Shown in pieces: positions 49,140 to 61,200 of a stretch of DNA of 64,000 nt. The translations under genes were made by a program, and so were the position numbers. The DNA is from Aspidiotus rigidus. Lineage: Eukaryota > Arthropoda > Insecta > Hemiptera > Diaspididae. The notes beneath the pieces were generated by a model, which ran no database searches, was not told the DNA's origin, and worked only from the letters and a program-made list of their open reading frames with translations. How positions within the stretch are numbered: the first letter of the stretch is position 1; each line of letters starts with the position of its first letter. Location of the stretch: the NCBI GenBank assembly GCA_035079385.1, contig JAVHKY010000003.1, positions 23,389,501-23,453,500 on the forward strand, given 5' to 3'.

Positions 49140-50083
49140 TCTAATATATAAAGTAGAATGTTTGTCTGTATATCTGTATGTATGTTCGTCCATAACTTTC
49201 GAACGCCTTCACCTATCGACCTGGAATTTTTTTTGAAAAATTTCGTTTTTTCTGGGTCAGGTTCTTAAATACATTTCGATATTTTGACTCCCTGGAGGTG
49301 GAGTAGGGGGCGACAAAATTAGGAAAAACGGGCATTATAGAGTACTGAAACTGCTTTGCGCTGTACGTTAGACCTACGCGCGTTGAGTGGCGCAGTTTCG
49401 AAAATTGAATTATTGTGATAACTCGAGTATAACTCATTTTTATGAAAAATTGAAGAGAACAAAAATTGTAGCCCCTGTAATTTCCTTTCGAATGAGGCCG
49501 GTTCCAGATTTTTAGGAGGAAATTTTGTGACTACAGTATTCGCTGTACTTCCATACTAAGTTATTTTATTCACAGTTTTAAAAACACCTACATAAAGGAT
49601 TTTACATCATCTGCTATCTCATACAAGAACCAATGTCTAGACACGGTGCGCACTGCGTATGGGCTAGCGGAAATGACCCTTTTTTTTACCTGTTGTCCGT
49701 GTGTTTTCTTAGGGACTGGCAAAATGTTAATGGATTTGTCTGTATTCTGCTGCGATGAATACAGGCTTCACGCGTTAAGTCAGCTCTCAAGTGAATTAGT
49801 GTGTAAAAAATTTAATTTGGTGATTTTATTTTTGTGCGACTCGGAACTTTGATATTTTATAAGTACAGTCGCAGTTTTTGGTGTCTATTTTCTTATTTTT
49901 GAACTGAATAGTTGTGAATTTTGCAAAACTCTTTCCACTGTTTCTTTTTTAAAAATTCATCTGAATTCCAAGATACCTACAAAACACACATACCTACAAG
50001 ATACAGATACCTATAAAACACAGATATCTACTCAACACACAGCTAGCGGTCAGGCGCACCGGAGGCGCGTCGCCAACCGCTAG
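49140..50083 (+). mobile_element. Non-autonomous Helitron (plus strand), 0.94 kb
   Basis: Starts TCTAATATATAAAG at 49140 after A and ends CCAACCGCTAG at 50083 before T. The 3' hairpin is a slightly decayed form of its partner's (GGCGCACC-GGA-GGCGCGTC). Most of the length is a close match to the Helitron at 47764-49002 in the opposite direction, so matching 71-74 codon frames occur on opposite strands (48289-48504 and 49646-49852; 48701-48925 and 49213-49437). These frames are not proteins I recognise. Confidence 0.88.
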
Positions 50084-50387
50084 TATAAGTATTATTTTCG
50101 GAATCAGCGTTAAATTTTACTTTCGAATCAAGTAAAATATGGAAGTTTAAACAAATTTTTAACTTTTGAGAATTTTGGCTGATTGGTCTATTCTTGGCAC
50201 ATTTTGGTCCATAACTCGGCTCAGAAAAGTCGTCGAAAGTTGGGTAGGGGCGCAAATTGAAGATAAAATTACGATACAAATGTCGTAGATTTTATCTCTA
50301 TGTCTGACGTCCCGCGTTTTTGCGCTACAACAAATTTCGTCCGAATCCCCTTTTAACTGGTAACATCTTTTGGCCTCACCCGGTATA

Positions 50388-51035
50388 ATATGAGCTACAT
50401 ACTTATACAAGTACAAGAAGAAGAGTGTGACGTCATCATAGAAAATTGACTTACGAAAGAAAAAAATACGATGCTAGCGTAGAGAAAGCTAAGATTCAAT
50501 ACTTTTCAGGAAAGAGAAGTAATTCATGGTACATAATATTGAGAACAGCAAAGTTTACAGGTTCCGCGCTGCCGAAAGAATAAATTTTATAATAATTAGG
50601 TTGTCTCTTGAGGATATCTAATTCACGAACGAAGGCAGTAATGTGGGTTTAATTACTGAGGCATACCCAGGAAAGATAGGAAGGGGGTTTCCCCATGTTT
50701 GCTTTGAAATTTTCGAAAGAAGAAGCCATTCGCTCCTTATCCATTCTGTGTTCAATCGAGCTTTGCGCCAAAAACTCTTGGGCCTGAATATCCGCGCTGC
50801 TTTGAGTTAGACCTCAAAAATTTCCCTATAAAACAGTATCCCACTCCTTAAACGCAGAACGAAAGAGAAGTCGCGAGCAGTGAACTTAGGAAGATGCGTG
50901 AGTTTTTCTCTTTTAGGAATCGAGGTCGGGTCTCCATGAATCCCTTCCCCTTCCCCCATTCGACCCTGGATATAATCATTCTACCTAAAACTTTCAACAT
51001 CTTTCCAAGAAACTGCAGAGTAGATAATCAGAAAC
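50388..51035. other. No gene recognised
   Basis: AT-rich spacer with a TGACGTCA at 50428-50435 and no recognisable coding sequence. Confidence 0.5.
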
Positions 51036-51039
51036 TCGA

Positions 51040-51655
51040 GGTCTTCTTTTCTTGATGGATCTACAACAATAACTTTCATGCCTTCTATATGAATGAACTC
51101 CCTCCGCCTACCTGGCCATGTGGGTATATCCCATGGAACGAAAAATTGACGATGCAGTCAAACCAGTAACCCATCGCCCATCAAATGACCCCTCTTTTTT
51201 TCCCTCGCGGTCAGATTTCTCCAACCCATTAATAAATACACCATCCAAGCCCGGTTCACTCATTGATCTAACCTCAAATCTCACTTGAACCAGCTAAAAG
51301 TATTCTCATCCCCTGGGACTCCTCACTCGCAGAGAAGAAATAATCATCACTCGCCTCAGAATTGGTCACACTAAACATACACACACTCATCTCATCTCTC
51401 ATTTTATATGGCTTTCATGCCTTCATTACCAAATTGATCGTCCCAATCCATTCGAAACATCTCATCCTGCCTTGAATTACACTCACTCCGATTCTCTCTC
51501 TCAATTACATAGGAACCCTATCAAATGACTCTTTCTCCATTCCTCCATCCTTAAATTTCCTCTCCCGTATCTAAACTCAACACCATCGAGCTCAAAACCC
51601 TGATGAAAGGCTGCTAGTAGCTCGTTAATTGAAATTAAAAAAAAAAAAAAATAGT
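51040..51655 (+). pseudogene. Decayed LINE 3' end, same family as 32140-33172
   Basis: Frame-broken match to the C-terminal RNase H region and tail of the better copy. It has TTGATGGATCTACAAC (the T-D-G-S block with Thr to Leu), then a deletion to CCTGGCCATGTGGGTAT (P-G-H-x-G). Next come AGACTCAGAATTGGTCACAC-like sequence (R-L-R-I-G-H-T) and GGCTGCTAGTAGCTCGTTAA followed by an A run (51637-51650). Clearly dead and older than the 32-kb copy. Confidence 0.8.
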
Positions 51656-53540
51656 AGTGGTATGAAAAGAGAGGTTGGAGGCTGGGGACACGAATCTAGT
51701 AGCTAGGCATCATAATTTTAAAAAATTTGATTGTGTTTTTTTTTTTTAAACATTTTCCTTTCCTTCGGCCGACTTAATTTCGAACCCTTCGTACGCAAAG
51801 GCTACCCACTTCAAGTCGTCCTAAAGGAAATGGGAATGTTGTGCCTTTCTCGTTTTACAGATTCAAACATCCCAAAAAAGGTCGTCACGTTGGAATTTAA
51901 ACACAATTAGCTGTGAAAACTTGAAATCGGTAGTTTCGTTCCTCAAGAATTCCTTCCCCAATCCGACTATAGACCTTAATTTCGGGCCAGAATTTTCTAT
52001 ACATACAACAAAGTTTTCATTTGTAAATACATTTTTTTACTTAGTGCGCGACCACACGCTTTAGCGCTGTTCGTATCTCCTCTTGGGGCAGAATCTATAA
52101 GAAGTGCGACTTCGACACGACTTTTGTCGACCGCCGATGAATAATTAAAATACCGCATTTTTCTCGCACGTCGCTATTCCCGAAAAGGCACCTACGTTCT
52201 TCACACATCATTGTACGGCATAAACTTATTGAATAATTTCAATTTCGATGCCTTCTGCTTTCAGTAGTGCATAAATTAGTTTTGTACCACGTGAAGTCAG
52301 TTCAATTTTCTGCTTTTTAGTTACATCTCGTAGTTCAAAGAATTTTTTACAATTTCGTGTCACGCATTAGAGTTCGTTTCAAAATATTTCGAATACTATT
52401 AGAAGTGTATAGAACCAAACACATCACCGATTTTGTAGCAAGAATTGAAGGAGTATTTTTTCGTACAGTTTTTTTTTCCTCGGTGGTATAAGAACTGTGA
52501 TGTACTCGACACGTGTTTAGAGCCGACGGGATATCATGTAAGTAATTTCCATCACCGGTAACTTCACTTATTATTCCAGTGCACAAAGTTAATTTAGAGT
52601 ACTTTTTTTACGCTGTCTAACATTCCCTAAGATGTAATATTTTCGAAAGAGGCAATAAACTGCCATGAAATCTAAAATATTTAGATTTTTTGAAATTAAA
52701 ATTAATCTACCATAAGATCAATGTTAGGAAGCCCACCTTATGATGAGAATCAGGCAAATAAGTATGCAATATGGAACGGTGGAAAAGCCTTATAAAAATG
52801 TTTTTTAAATCAATTCGAAATCATCAAAGTATGACATCGTTATGGTCAGCTAGTCATCGAAATGATCCATGATTTTGTACACTTACCTTTAAAATAGGTC
52901 TTCTGCTTCCCTTAACAAAAAACGCGCGAAAATTTGATACTCTTTGTTCCCTTTCCACATTTTATGAACTTGAGAGGCTCTTCGTGTGAGCAACAAATAA
53001 ATGACTGTACGATGGTATGATGAGATTACCGACAAACCTCTACCCACATGTCTGTCGATGAAAAATCATTGTGAAAATTTTACTTTGCAAGCTCGCTGGA
53101 TGGAGCCTAGAACAACATTAGATCAGGTAACAGCTCATCAAAGGAGGACAAGAAAATAACGTCTCCTTGGCGAAGTTGAAAAACGTTTATGCCTTATTTT
53201 ATCTTGACCTTACCTGATGCCACTAGTTTACTTTTAGTTTTTATTACTGCATTGCGCATTAATTTACAAATTTTTAAGGAAAAAAAAAAAATCAAATAAT
53301 TTCTTTAATTTGGGTTCTGTATAGCTTCGAGTGTCCCTCTCTATAGTGAATTCAAATTTCAACTGTTTAATCAAAAATATTAGCATTTGCGATTTTAAAG
53401 AAGTATTTCTATAACCCATTGGAAACGATTCAAGTCGTAATGCATCCGAGAAGGTACCTTAGAGGCATCCTGCATGATGTGAATTCCACATTTATTCGTG
53501 ACCTACGATTTTTACAAAAATACTATAAAAAATTTCTAAT
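51656..53540. other. No gene recognised (upstream of gene C)
   Basis: AT-rich spacer. The promoter and any non-coding first exon of gene C may lie here, but I could not place them. Confidence 0.5.
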
Positions 53541-53561
53541 CTTTTAGCGAAAGTTGTGAAT

Positions 53562-56500
53562 ATGGGTGTTTCAATGGAGGAGAAGAAGCAAGAAATTGGA
53601 GAGGCTCATCATTTAGATATTAAATTGTACGCGAGAAGATGGTTTCTGATGCTCATCTTTATGTGGTTTCTTAATAACGTTTCCATGCATTGGATGCAAT
53701 TTTCAACCGTCACCAACGTAATATCCCGGTATTACAACGTACCCGAGATGTGGGTCGAGTCCACTTCAACTATGTGCATGGGAGCCAGAGTGATTGTTCT
53801 CTTTCCAGCTCTTTTCCTCATCGAAAAACTGGTCAGTTGAATTTTTGTAAAAATATCACCAAGTTTTTAATATTTTCAGTTCACGGACGTAAATTTCTAC
53901 ACCAGCTCCTAAAGCTTATTGATTACCAATTTCTTCTCTCCATCTGTCTTAGTTACGACTTGTTTTCATAACAAGTTCTCAGTTTAAATCTCAAGAATAA
54001 CATTCACAGAAGTCACGTTACAGTTCTAAGAAATTCACGTATCTTCTTGTTTTTTGATGGGCACGAAATTTTCTTCCCAGCTATTTGACCTAACATACAT
54101 CAGTATACTAGGCTCATGCTAGTGTACGAAATACTGGAGGAGCCCGTTTTCTAGTCAACTTAAGATACGGTATTCTAAGCTTATGTTACGCCAAGGGATA
54201 CCGATCAGCTCGTTAGCCTAACCTGTACACAATATTATTAGGCTGGAGAATGAGCCTGTCAGCAAGTTAATCTGACAGACAATATAAGTACTGGACTTTG
54301 ACTTGAAAGGTGTGTCTTACACTCATCCAAAAGTTCTTCTTTGCCCTGACGGTTTTCTGAAGAAACTCTGTTTTGATCGGATTAGCAAAAATGTTCATTC
54401 TGTTAAGCTACCTACCTTTCCACCATCTCTTTCAGTCATTTCTTCGTGGGTTCAGACTACAAACCAATCTGGAGGAAGGGCACAAAAAGGGCAAGGCTAA
54501 ACCACTGATGTGTACTCAGCCTTCATTATGGTTCAAATTATAAAAAGTTGAAAATATTATTATTATGAGATTTTCCTCTCCAAGTTCCTTTTATTATTAT
54601 TATGCCGCAGGAAACGAGAAATACCATAATATTGGCGAGCGCGTCGAGTTTAATCGGATCCAGTATAAAAGCTCTCTCCGTCGCTCCAGACCGATTTTAC
54701 ATCGTATTAATTGGACAGATATTCTCAGCCTTCTCTCTAGTCTTTACGTACAGTCTGGTCGCACGATTTTCAGCAGCGTGGTTCAGTTCGAAAGAAATTA
54801 GTACAGCAGGTGCTCTGGGTTGTGTTGGTGACCAGGTAGGGCTTCAGCCTGTGTTCGAGATCCCAAGTAAAGCCATGAAAGGATAATTATATAATCGTCA
54901 TTGTATAGATGGGCGGAGCGTTTGGTTTTTTGGTGCCATCTCTGTTTGTGCCGGACAGCGGAAATGCAGAAGTTGAAAAAGGATTGCAACGTATGCACTA
55001 TTTCTACACGACTAACGCTCTTGTAACACTAATTTTAATCGTACTATGTGAGTAAAACATCTTGATTTTAGAAAAGCCTTAGCATCAGCAGGAGGAGGGC
55101 GAGTTCGAAAGAAAGCACTCGATTCCACTGATGTACCGACCTACTTTTGTGAGCGAGCAAAAGATAAGATCAAACATATTTCGCCATATCTGACTCGGTG
55201 AAAATGATTACAATCGTTGCAGAAGGTTTCCTTTCTTTAATTACAGTTTTCAAGTCAAAACCGAAACGGCCTCCCAGCGCCGCTCAGGTTCATACAAGGT
55301 CGAACAAATCTCAACGTGTTTTTAAAAGCGTCAAAACGATTCTCAACAATCCAAGCTTTTTGATGTTCGCACTATCGCATGCTTTTCTTCTCGGCGCTAC
55401 TTGCAACGGATACGGAACTTTATTGAACCAATTGATGACATTGAGCTTTCCAGTTTAGTAATTTACTACTCGTATTATCGTGTACAACCCTTACAGTAAT
55501 AAGTTCTTACTCGATGATGAAATTAATTATTTTTAGGGCGACGAAGGTACAAAACATACAGGATTGATTGGTTTTGTGAATTACTGCAGTGGTATGACCG
55601 GATCGGTGGTGGTTAGTTATATTTTAGATAAAACGAGAAAATACAAGTAAGTACGCATTTTTGTATTCTCTTTAATCCCTCACCTCGGGAATACAGTATT
55701 GGCTTTTTTCAATATTTTCAGGGGTAATGCTGTTACGTTATCTACAATCAATTGTATTTGTCTCATTTTGTGCGCTTTTTCAATGAAAATGAAAAATATT
55801 GTATACGTTTATATATCGTATACGATTTTCGGGTGAGTACAAAGACTCAGTTGTATACGTCTATAACTTCTTCAAAGACAATTTTTTATAATTGGATGAA
55901 CTATACAACGGTGCTTGCTCACTGAGAGAGATTTGTTGGCAGTGTCGGCGGTCGCCATAGGCCTAGGAAACTTCCGCGTGAATGGAAGATTTTAACAGGG
56001 AACCTGTTTTATCAGGGGGGTTTTCGGAAAAAATGTCCACCGCACCGTCCGGTCGGCCGGCAAAGCTCAGAGCTCGAAAATCCTCTTATCATATAGCTCG
56101 GTGTTCGGTCTGTATAGCCTGAAAGATATCCTTTTCGAGTAGATAGATATGCAATGCTTCATACACCAATTGGCTTAGCCCCTTACATGAGACAGATATG
56201 CATTGCTTCAAAACTATAAGACTCAGAACGTCCTTCTACGGTATTCTAAGTCTCCCTCCTATCATATATAGCTTGGAGGTCGAATCATATATAGCTCGGG
56301 GGTCGGGATTTTTACAAGTCCCCTCCTATTATATACAGCTTTAGAGCCCGGGTCTGTGATAAATCTGATTCGTCAACATTTTTCAGATCCCACGTTCCTC
56401 TAAAACAGGTTCTCTCCCACCCTTCGTTCAATTCCGTTCAAGAACCCCTGAGTCTTTTGAGCGAAGAGGAACTTTTGATACCGCAATCGCCGGGGCCCCT

Positions 56501-57986
56501 GAAGAGAGCCAGACCGACTTTGTTTATTAGGCTTTGACAGGAATTTTCGAATAAATAGAATTTTTTTCTTTCGGTAGAATTCGAATCGACAACTGCGAAC
56601 TTTCCAGGCAAGCGCGTTACGCAGTTGAACTGTACGAAAGGAATTATTTTTCACATTCAATACGATGAGAAAATGAGAATAATTTTAAGTAGCGAAATAC
56701 AAGAGAAAATAATTTTACTATACACATGGCTGTAAAGTGCACTAGTCATTCCTTTCGTCAAACTTCAAAGTTCCTCATACATTACTAAGAACTTGAGGTA
56801 GAAAATTTTTCATGCACTCGCGCGTGTACTTAACTCGTTCCCTAAACGTTTACACTCGTTAGCAGTTCTTAGCATGTGATAAACTATATACAACTACCTA
56901 AGCTCTTATAGCGGCAAGAGGATCATTTTGAACTTTTATAGCATTCCGTAAATATAAAATTATCTACTTTTCACATTATTCTCAAAATATCTTTTTCGGA
57001 CGGTCCAACTTACCCAATTTTTTTACACACACCTCTTATCACTTCAAAATCTTTCGGTTGATTTGTCCTAAAGAAAATTCAACCCCATACCATTAAGCTC
57101 CTCAAAATAAGAAAGATGCAAAAATTCCAAGCTTTCCCAGAAAGAAACCCTTGCGGTGAAGAGAGGGTCTACAAGAAATCACATCTTCATTATTAACAGT
57201 TTTATCACACTCGTAACAGATTGAAAGTCAGTGGTGGAACACAGGGTGTAATATTGAAACTGAAATTTTGAATTTCGCCTGATGATGTACTGCACTTGTA
57301 CGAAACCGGTCGCGTTAAAATAAATGGTCAATTGTGGACTTAAAATATTAATTTTAATTTTGTGTATTTTATTTTAATTTTAATTTTGTGAATTTTGATC
57401 TTTATTTAAATTTTCTATAATTTCGACTCTTTGTAAAATTCAAAATTTCAGTTTCAAAATTACACCCTGTGTTCCACCATTGACTTTCAATCTGTTACGA
57501 GTGTGATAAAACTGTTAATAATGATCTCGAATACTTGTACTCATGAGGAAAATGTCACTTTCAAATCACATCTTAATAATGAAAATCATTGAGATCATAA
57601 ATCTTTGCTCAGGGATTCCACCTTGCTAATAAGTAATCTTTGTTTTTGTTCGAAGGTTTTTTCTACAAGCTTATTACGCAACTGGTATTCAAATGGGTAT
57701 CGAGCTAACATTTCCGGTTCCGGAAGGAATAACAGTCGCTACGATGTCTGTACTGATAGAAATATTTTCCATAATAGCGACCATCGCATTCGGTTATTCG
57801 GTTAGAAAATATGGCGGTTTTGAATCCACAATGTGTATGGTTTTTCTAATATTTTTAAGTACAATTGTGGTTTGCCTGGTTCCACCAAAGTTTAGGAGAG
57901 AACAATTGGAAAAAGAAGCCAAGTCGACCGAATTAAAAGAGTTTTTATCAAGTAAAGAGGAAAAACCAATGATTTCAAAAGCTTGA
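53562..57986 (+). CDS. FLVCR-like major facilitator transporter, gene C
   Basis: Predicted 463-residue membrane transporter of the FLVCR family. Exons: 53562-53831, 54611-54835, 54909-55047, 55247-55452, 55537-55646, 55722-55832, 57656-57986. TM1 has SMHWMQFSTVTN (Trp44; His43 in place of the Gln of A and B). Exon 2 begins ETRNT, has ARFSAAWFSSKEISTAGALG and ends CVGDQ (Gln165). The GAWIK of A and B is replaced by GSSIK. The central loop has KPKRPPSAAQ. TM7 reads GATCNGYGTLLNQ (Asn265). TM11 is YYATGIQMGIELTFPVPEGITVA, followed by Glu where FLVCR1/2 have a pocket Gln. The tail is charged. The ATG at 53562 is chosen; a GTG six bases earlier is not used. Exon 4 ends at an unusual GTTTAG donor, but its 206-base length matches the other genes. 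Substrate unknown. Confidence 0.9.
53832..54610. other. Intron 1 of gene C with TAGTATACT-family repeat
   Basis: The part at 54085-54290 has ATCAGTATACTAGGCTC, GAAATACTGGAGGAGCCC and AGCTCGTTAGCCTAACC, matching the dispersed family in the 3-kb, 14-kb, 23-kb and 36-kb regions. Confidence 0.6.
55994..56411. mobile_element. Candidate complete element of the GGGAACC TIR family
   Basis: The left end AACAGGGAACCTGTTTTATC (55994 on) and the right end TAAAACAGGTTCTC (to about 56414) are inverted. Inside are an ACCGTCCGGTCGGCCGGC block and three or four degenerate minisatellite units (CCTATCATATATAGC). Non-coding; same architecture as the 47288-47560 element. Confidence 0.6.
57188..57524. repeat. Hairpin element with CTGATGA-stem-GAAAC core
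   Basis: TCATTATTAACAGTTTTATC at 57188 is mirrored by the complement ending at 57524; the arms are about 95-100 bp with few mismatches and share CACAGGGTGTAAT. Just inside the left arm is CTGATGA (57279-57285), GTAC, a loop, GTAC and GAAAC (57302-57306), which resembles the catalytic core layout of a hammerhead ribozyme. Stems I and III were not identified. Confidence 0.65.
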
Positions 57987-58231
57987 TTGCGTAAAATTGG
58001 ATTGCTATGGCTATCTGCAGGAAAATATGAAAATTGGCAGAATGATGAGAAGACTTTTTTTATCATGACAAATATGTACCTACTTTCAATGTTTTGGTTC
58101 TCTTAGCGTACAAGAGGGCTTGAATAGCGAGTTGAATGTTGTTATCATGATGATCGAAAGAATATTCATTTAAGACTTTAAGACTGATACACATTTAGAT
58201 TAGATAACATTAGGTATTTGTATTTAAAAAA

Positions 58232-58250
58232 AATAAAAATAATAAATAAA
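58232..58250 (+). promoter_or_regulatory. Poly(A) signal cluster of gene C
   Basis: Overlapping AATAAA hexamers at 58232-58250, about 250 bases after the stop codon of gene C. Confidence 0.5.
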
Positions 58251-61200
58251 TAGAGGGTAGAAACGTATGTTCCTACAACTGTACATAATACAGTAATTTT
58301 TCTGCTCAATTAATTACGAAAATTATGCAAAGGTTTTTCAACGGTAAATAAATTCAAGATTGACGAAGAGGAAGCAACAAAATGAAAGTAGAAATCACGC
58401 TAACCTGTAAGGGTCCCTTTATTCCACAAGATTTTTCTTGGCGGCAATTGAAGTCTACCACTCGACTGGGGGCAACCTGCAACTCAAGCCATTTTCAGAA
58501 AGACTACATTTAATAACTTAGGAAATATAAAGTACTTTTCCAATGACTCGTATTTGATAAGCACCATCTTTGTTCTCTTTATGAGATTGCTTCCTCAATT
58601 AATGCGATTTCATAAATTAAACGAGTGGTAGTAGTTTAAGAAACTGGCCTCTCGATTTCAATTTGCCAATGAAACAGTGGGTAACTAAAACCATAACAAA
58701 TGACGTACGCGTCTGTCTAGATCCTTTCGTGTTCACACGAAAGATTTTTCACTTTATTTTAGTTGATATTTTTTTAGAATTTTTATGTACGTCAGTTTTT
58801 GCGGGATGCCACACAGCGTACGGTAAAGTTTTCAAAATAACCCCCCCTGGTTCCTTGTTGAAACACACTTCTTGTCGTGCATGAACCTAAGATCTTTCGT
58901 ATATAAGGCCTTTGCCAAGACCAGTCGGTCATAAAAGTATACAATCCAGACTGATCCTAAGGACTTCTACAATACATCTCTTATCGTGTTACAAGACCAA
59001 ACTTTTCACAAAAATCGACAATCAAGTTTAAATAAGAGTGAATAGAAACAAGAAGAAATGGTTGTTTGCAACGCCTCACGTTTAACTTGAAATTATACAA
59101 CTTGAAAGACGCCACGTCATCGAGCTCTGTCTGCGTTCCACTCTTTCGAGTTTAAATATACGATGACGTCAAATGGAAAAACCTATAACTTTTTCTTCAT
59201 GCAAATCAGCGCTAATGTCGTAATTACGGGTACAATGCAATGTTTACTTTCTTCATGATTGTCTCCTTGTATTCAATTCCTCGAAAAAGATATTCGCCCC
59301 AAAATATTCGTATCAAACGCAAAACTTCTTTATGAAAAATATGACAAGTAGGAAATACTCGTAATTCATGAGAAGATTTTCGTATAATTTTCCATTATTT
59401 TCTTGATTTTTTTTTTTAATTTGAGAAAGTATACTCCCCGTACTCTTTCCGACTGAGCACGAATTAGAATATGCGACGTCGAAGATATGCAAGGTCTTCA
59501 GCAAAATAATGTACCTTATTTGGTGGATTTAGGCCATTTCAAAATCTTAAAGATGTACCTTCGCATTTTTAATAATCAAAGTAAGAGGCTATCGTGAGGA
59601 CCAACTGCCTCGAAAACTTTACAATCAACGTTTTAGTATACACTAATTCGCCATGAATAACGACTGCAAGTCGAAACGTACTATAAGTTTGCGAAAACTC
59701 TAAAAAAAAACTCTGGTCACGTCTAGTTGTGCATCAATGAACTTTTGTATTCAAAGTTTGTTTTGAACTATGAATATGATATTCGAATATTAAAAATTAA
59801 CATAATTAATTTTGTAGAAACAACAGGTTTAGTAGGTATCGCAAAAGAATAAAAGGAGAAACTGCTAGTTATCGCTTAGTTATTGACGTTTTTACATATC
59901 CGAACTTCACAAGTTTCATGTAAGTATGCTCTCATTTTCCCTTAATTTTGTGTCAATCAGTGCAGGGTTTTTGTATCGTCCTCCATGGTATGGCTTTCTA
60001 TGGAAATAGGTCGAAAGAAAATAATTTAATTTTTATAGCCTTTTCCATGTCATATTTTCAATTCGGAAGAGATTTTTTTAATGAACTTTTGAAGATCTAG
60101 AACGAACTGATGTGCACTCCTGTTGCTCTTGCCCATCTTTTGTGGAGATGAAATTTCTCAAAGGTGGCAAAGATGAAGATAAACTGTAGCTTTTCTTTTT
60201 GTTAAAAAAAAATAGTCAGTTTTCATAAACCAAAAACTAAAAAATATCCTCAGATTTTCTTTTCAAAGCGTTTCAGGCAAGTACTCTAACTCATCATCTT
60301 TTTTCCGAATTTTCCACCTCAAGTACAGTGTTTATAGAATGCCAATCTCTGTTCTTTGTCACAATTTTTTTCAAAATTGAGCCTCAAAAGACATTAAAAT
60401 TATATGAACAGGTATTTTAACGGAAAATACTGGACAAAAAATTCAAATCTTCAACAGTCCCAATCATTTTGAAAGAATTTCAAAAAATTGAAGGTAAACT
60501 GCCGAAAAATGAACTTTTCAAGCAAAACCACGTTTTAATCCAGAAGATAAAGACCAAATTTTTTTTTGAGAATTTTTTTATCGCAAAAAATCTCTTTCGT
60601 AATTAAGTATGCGATTCAACCCGAACGCCTTTTCAACGAGGGGTCTGTTTTACAAGGGTTATTCGAAAATTTGCGCCATCTGTACGAAATATTTTTCAAT
60701 CCAATTCGAAAATTGGAAAAATTTCTACCATTGACTTATAAATATCTGGTGGAAAATTTAGAGAAAACAAACGGGGGAACTGTTAATTAGGAATATGAAC
60801 TTTTTTCTGGATACACCCTTGTATCCTAGAAATTTTAATTTACTTCCATCAACCATATTCGAAAGCACTGACTTCCCATTGAAGAGCTAGGCGACGAAAT
60901 ACCATACCTGAATTTTTGTTTGCAAGTCCCTCTTCGATCACCTAAAGTCGAAATGTTTCCAAGGCCCCTTCCTGGTACATACAGTTAGACGGTCAAAATT
61001 TCTTCACGTCTCCCCCCCTTTTCCCTTTCTCTCATACATGATTTAGGCCTAGCAAAGAAACCGAAATTTTCTCATCTTCTTCTCTAGACCAACATTTTTA
61101 TACTGTGTACACCTTTAGAGCCGAAATCATTAATTTGAAGTTTCAAACTCCCCTATAAATGACTCGTAAGTTGTAATTTTTTCATTTCTTCTTCCAGTCA

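Larger units (their letters stand above)
47632..50387. mobile_element. TA-flanked inverted-repeat element invaded by two Helitrons
   Basis: After removing the two Helitrons, about 570 bp remain (47632-47763, 49003-49139, 50084-50387). Their halves are inverted copies of each other. The left arm starts TATACCGGGTGAGGCCAAAA and has GTAACATCTTTTGGCC mirrored on the right. Both arms share the AATTTTATCTTCAA, TTTGCGCCCCTACCCAA and GAGCCGAG-TATGGACCAAAA blocks. TA at both borders suggests a TA-targeting MITE or fold-back element. It has no coding capacity. Confidence 0.8.
55833..57655. other. Intron 6 of gene C, enlarged by repeats
   Basis: 1.8 kb compared with 70-174 bp for the same intron in genes A, B and D. 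The growth is explained at least partly by a GGGAACC-family element (55994-56411) and a hairpin element (57188-57524). No gene was recognised in the rest. Confidence 0.7.

Noticed and set aside
48289..49852. 71-74-codon frames repeated in both Helitrons
   Set aside because: No Rep, helicase or other known domain; shared because the elements are copies of each other.
53556..53561. GTG start upstream of gene C
   Set aside because: A eukaryotic gene is expected to start at ATG; the ATG at 53562 follows a candidate leader splice site.
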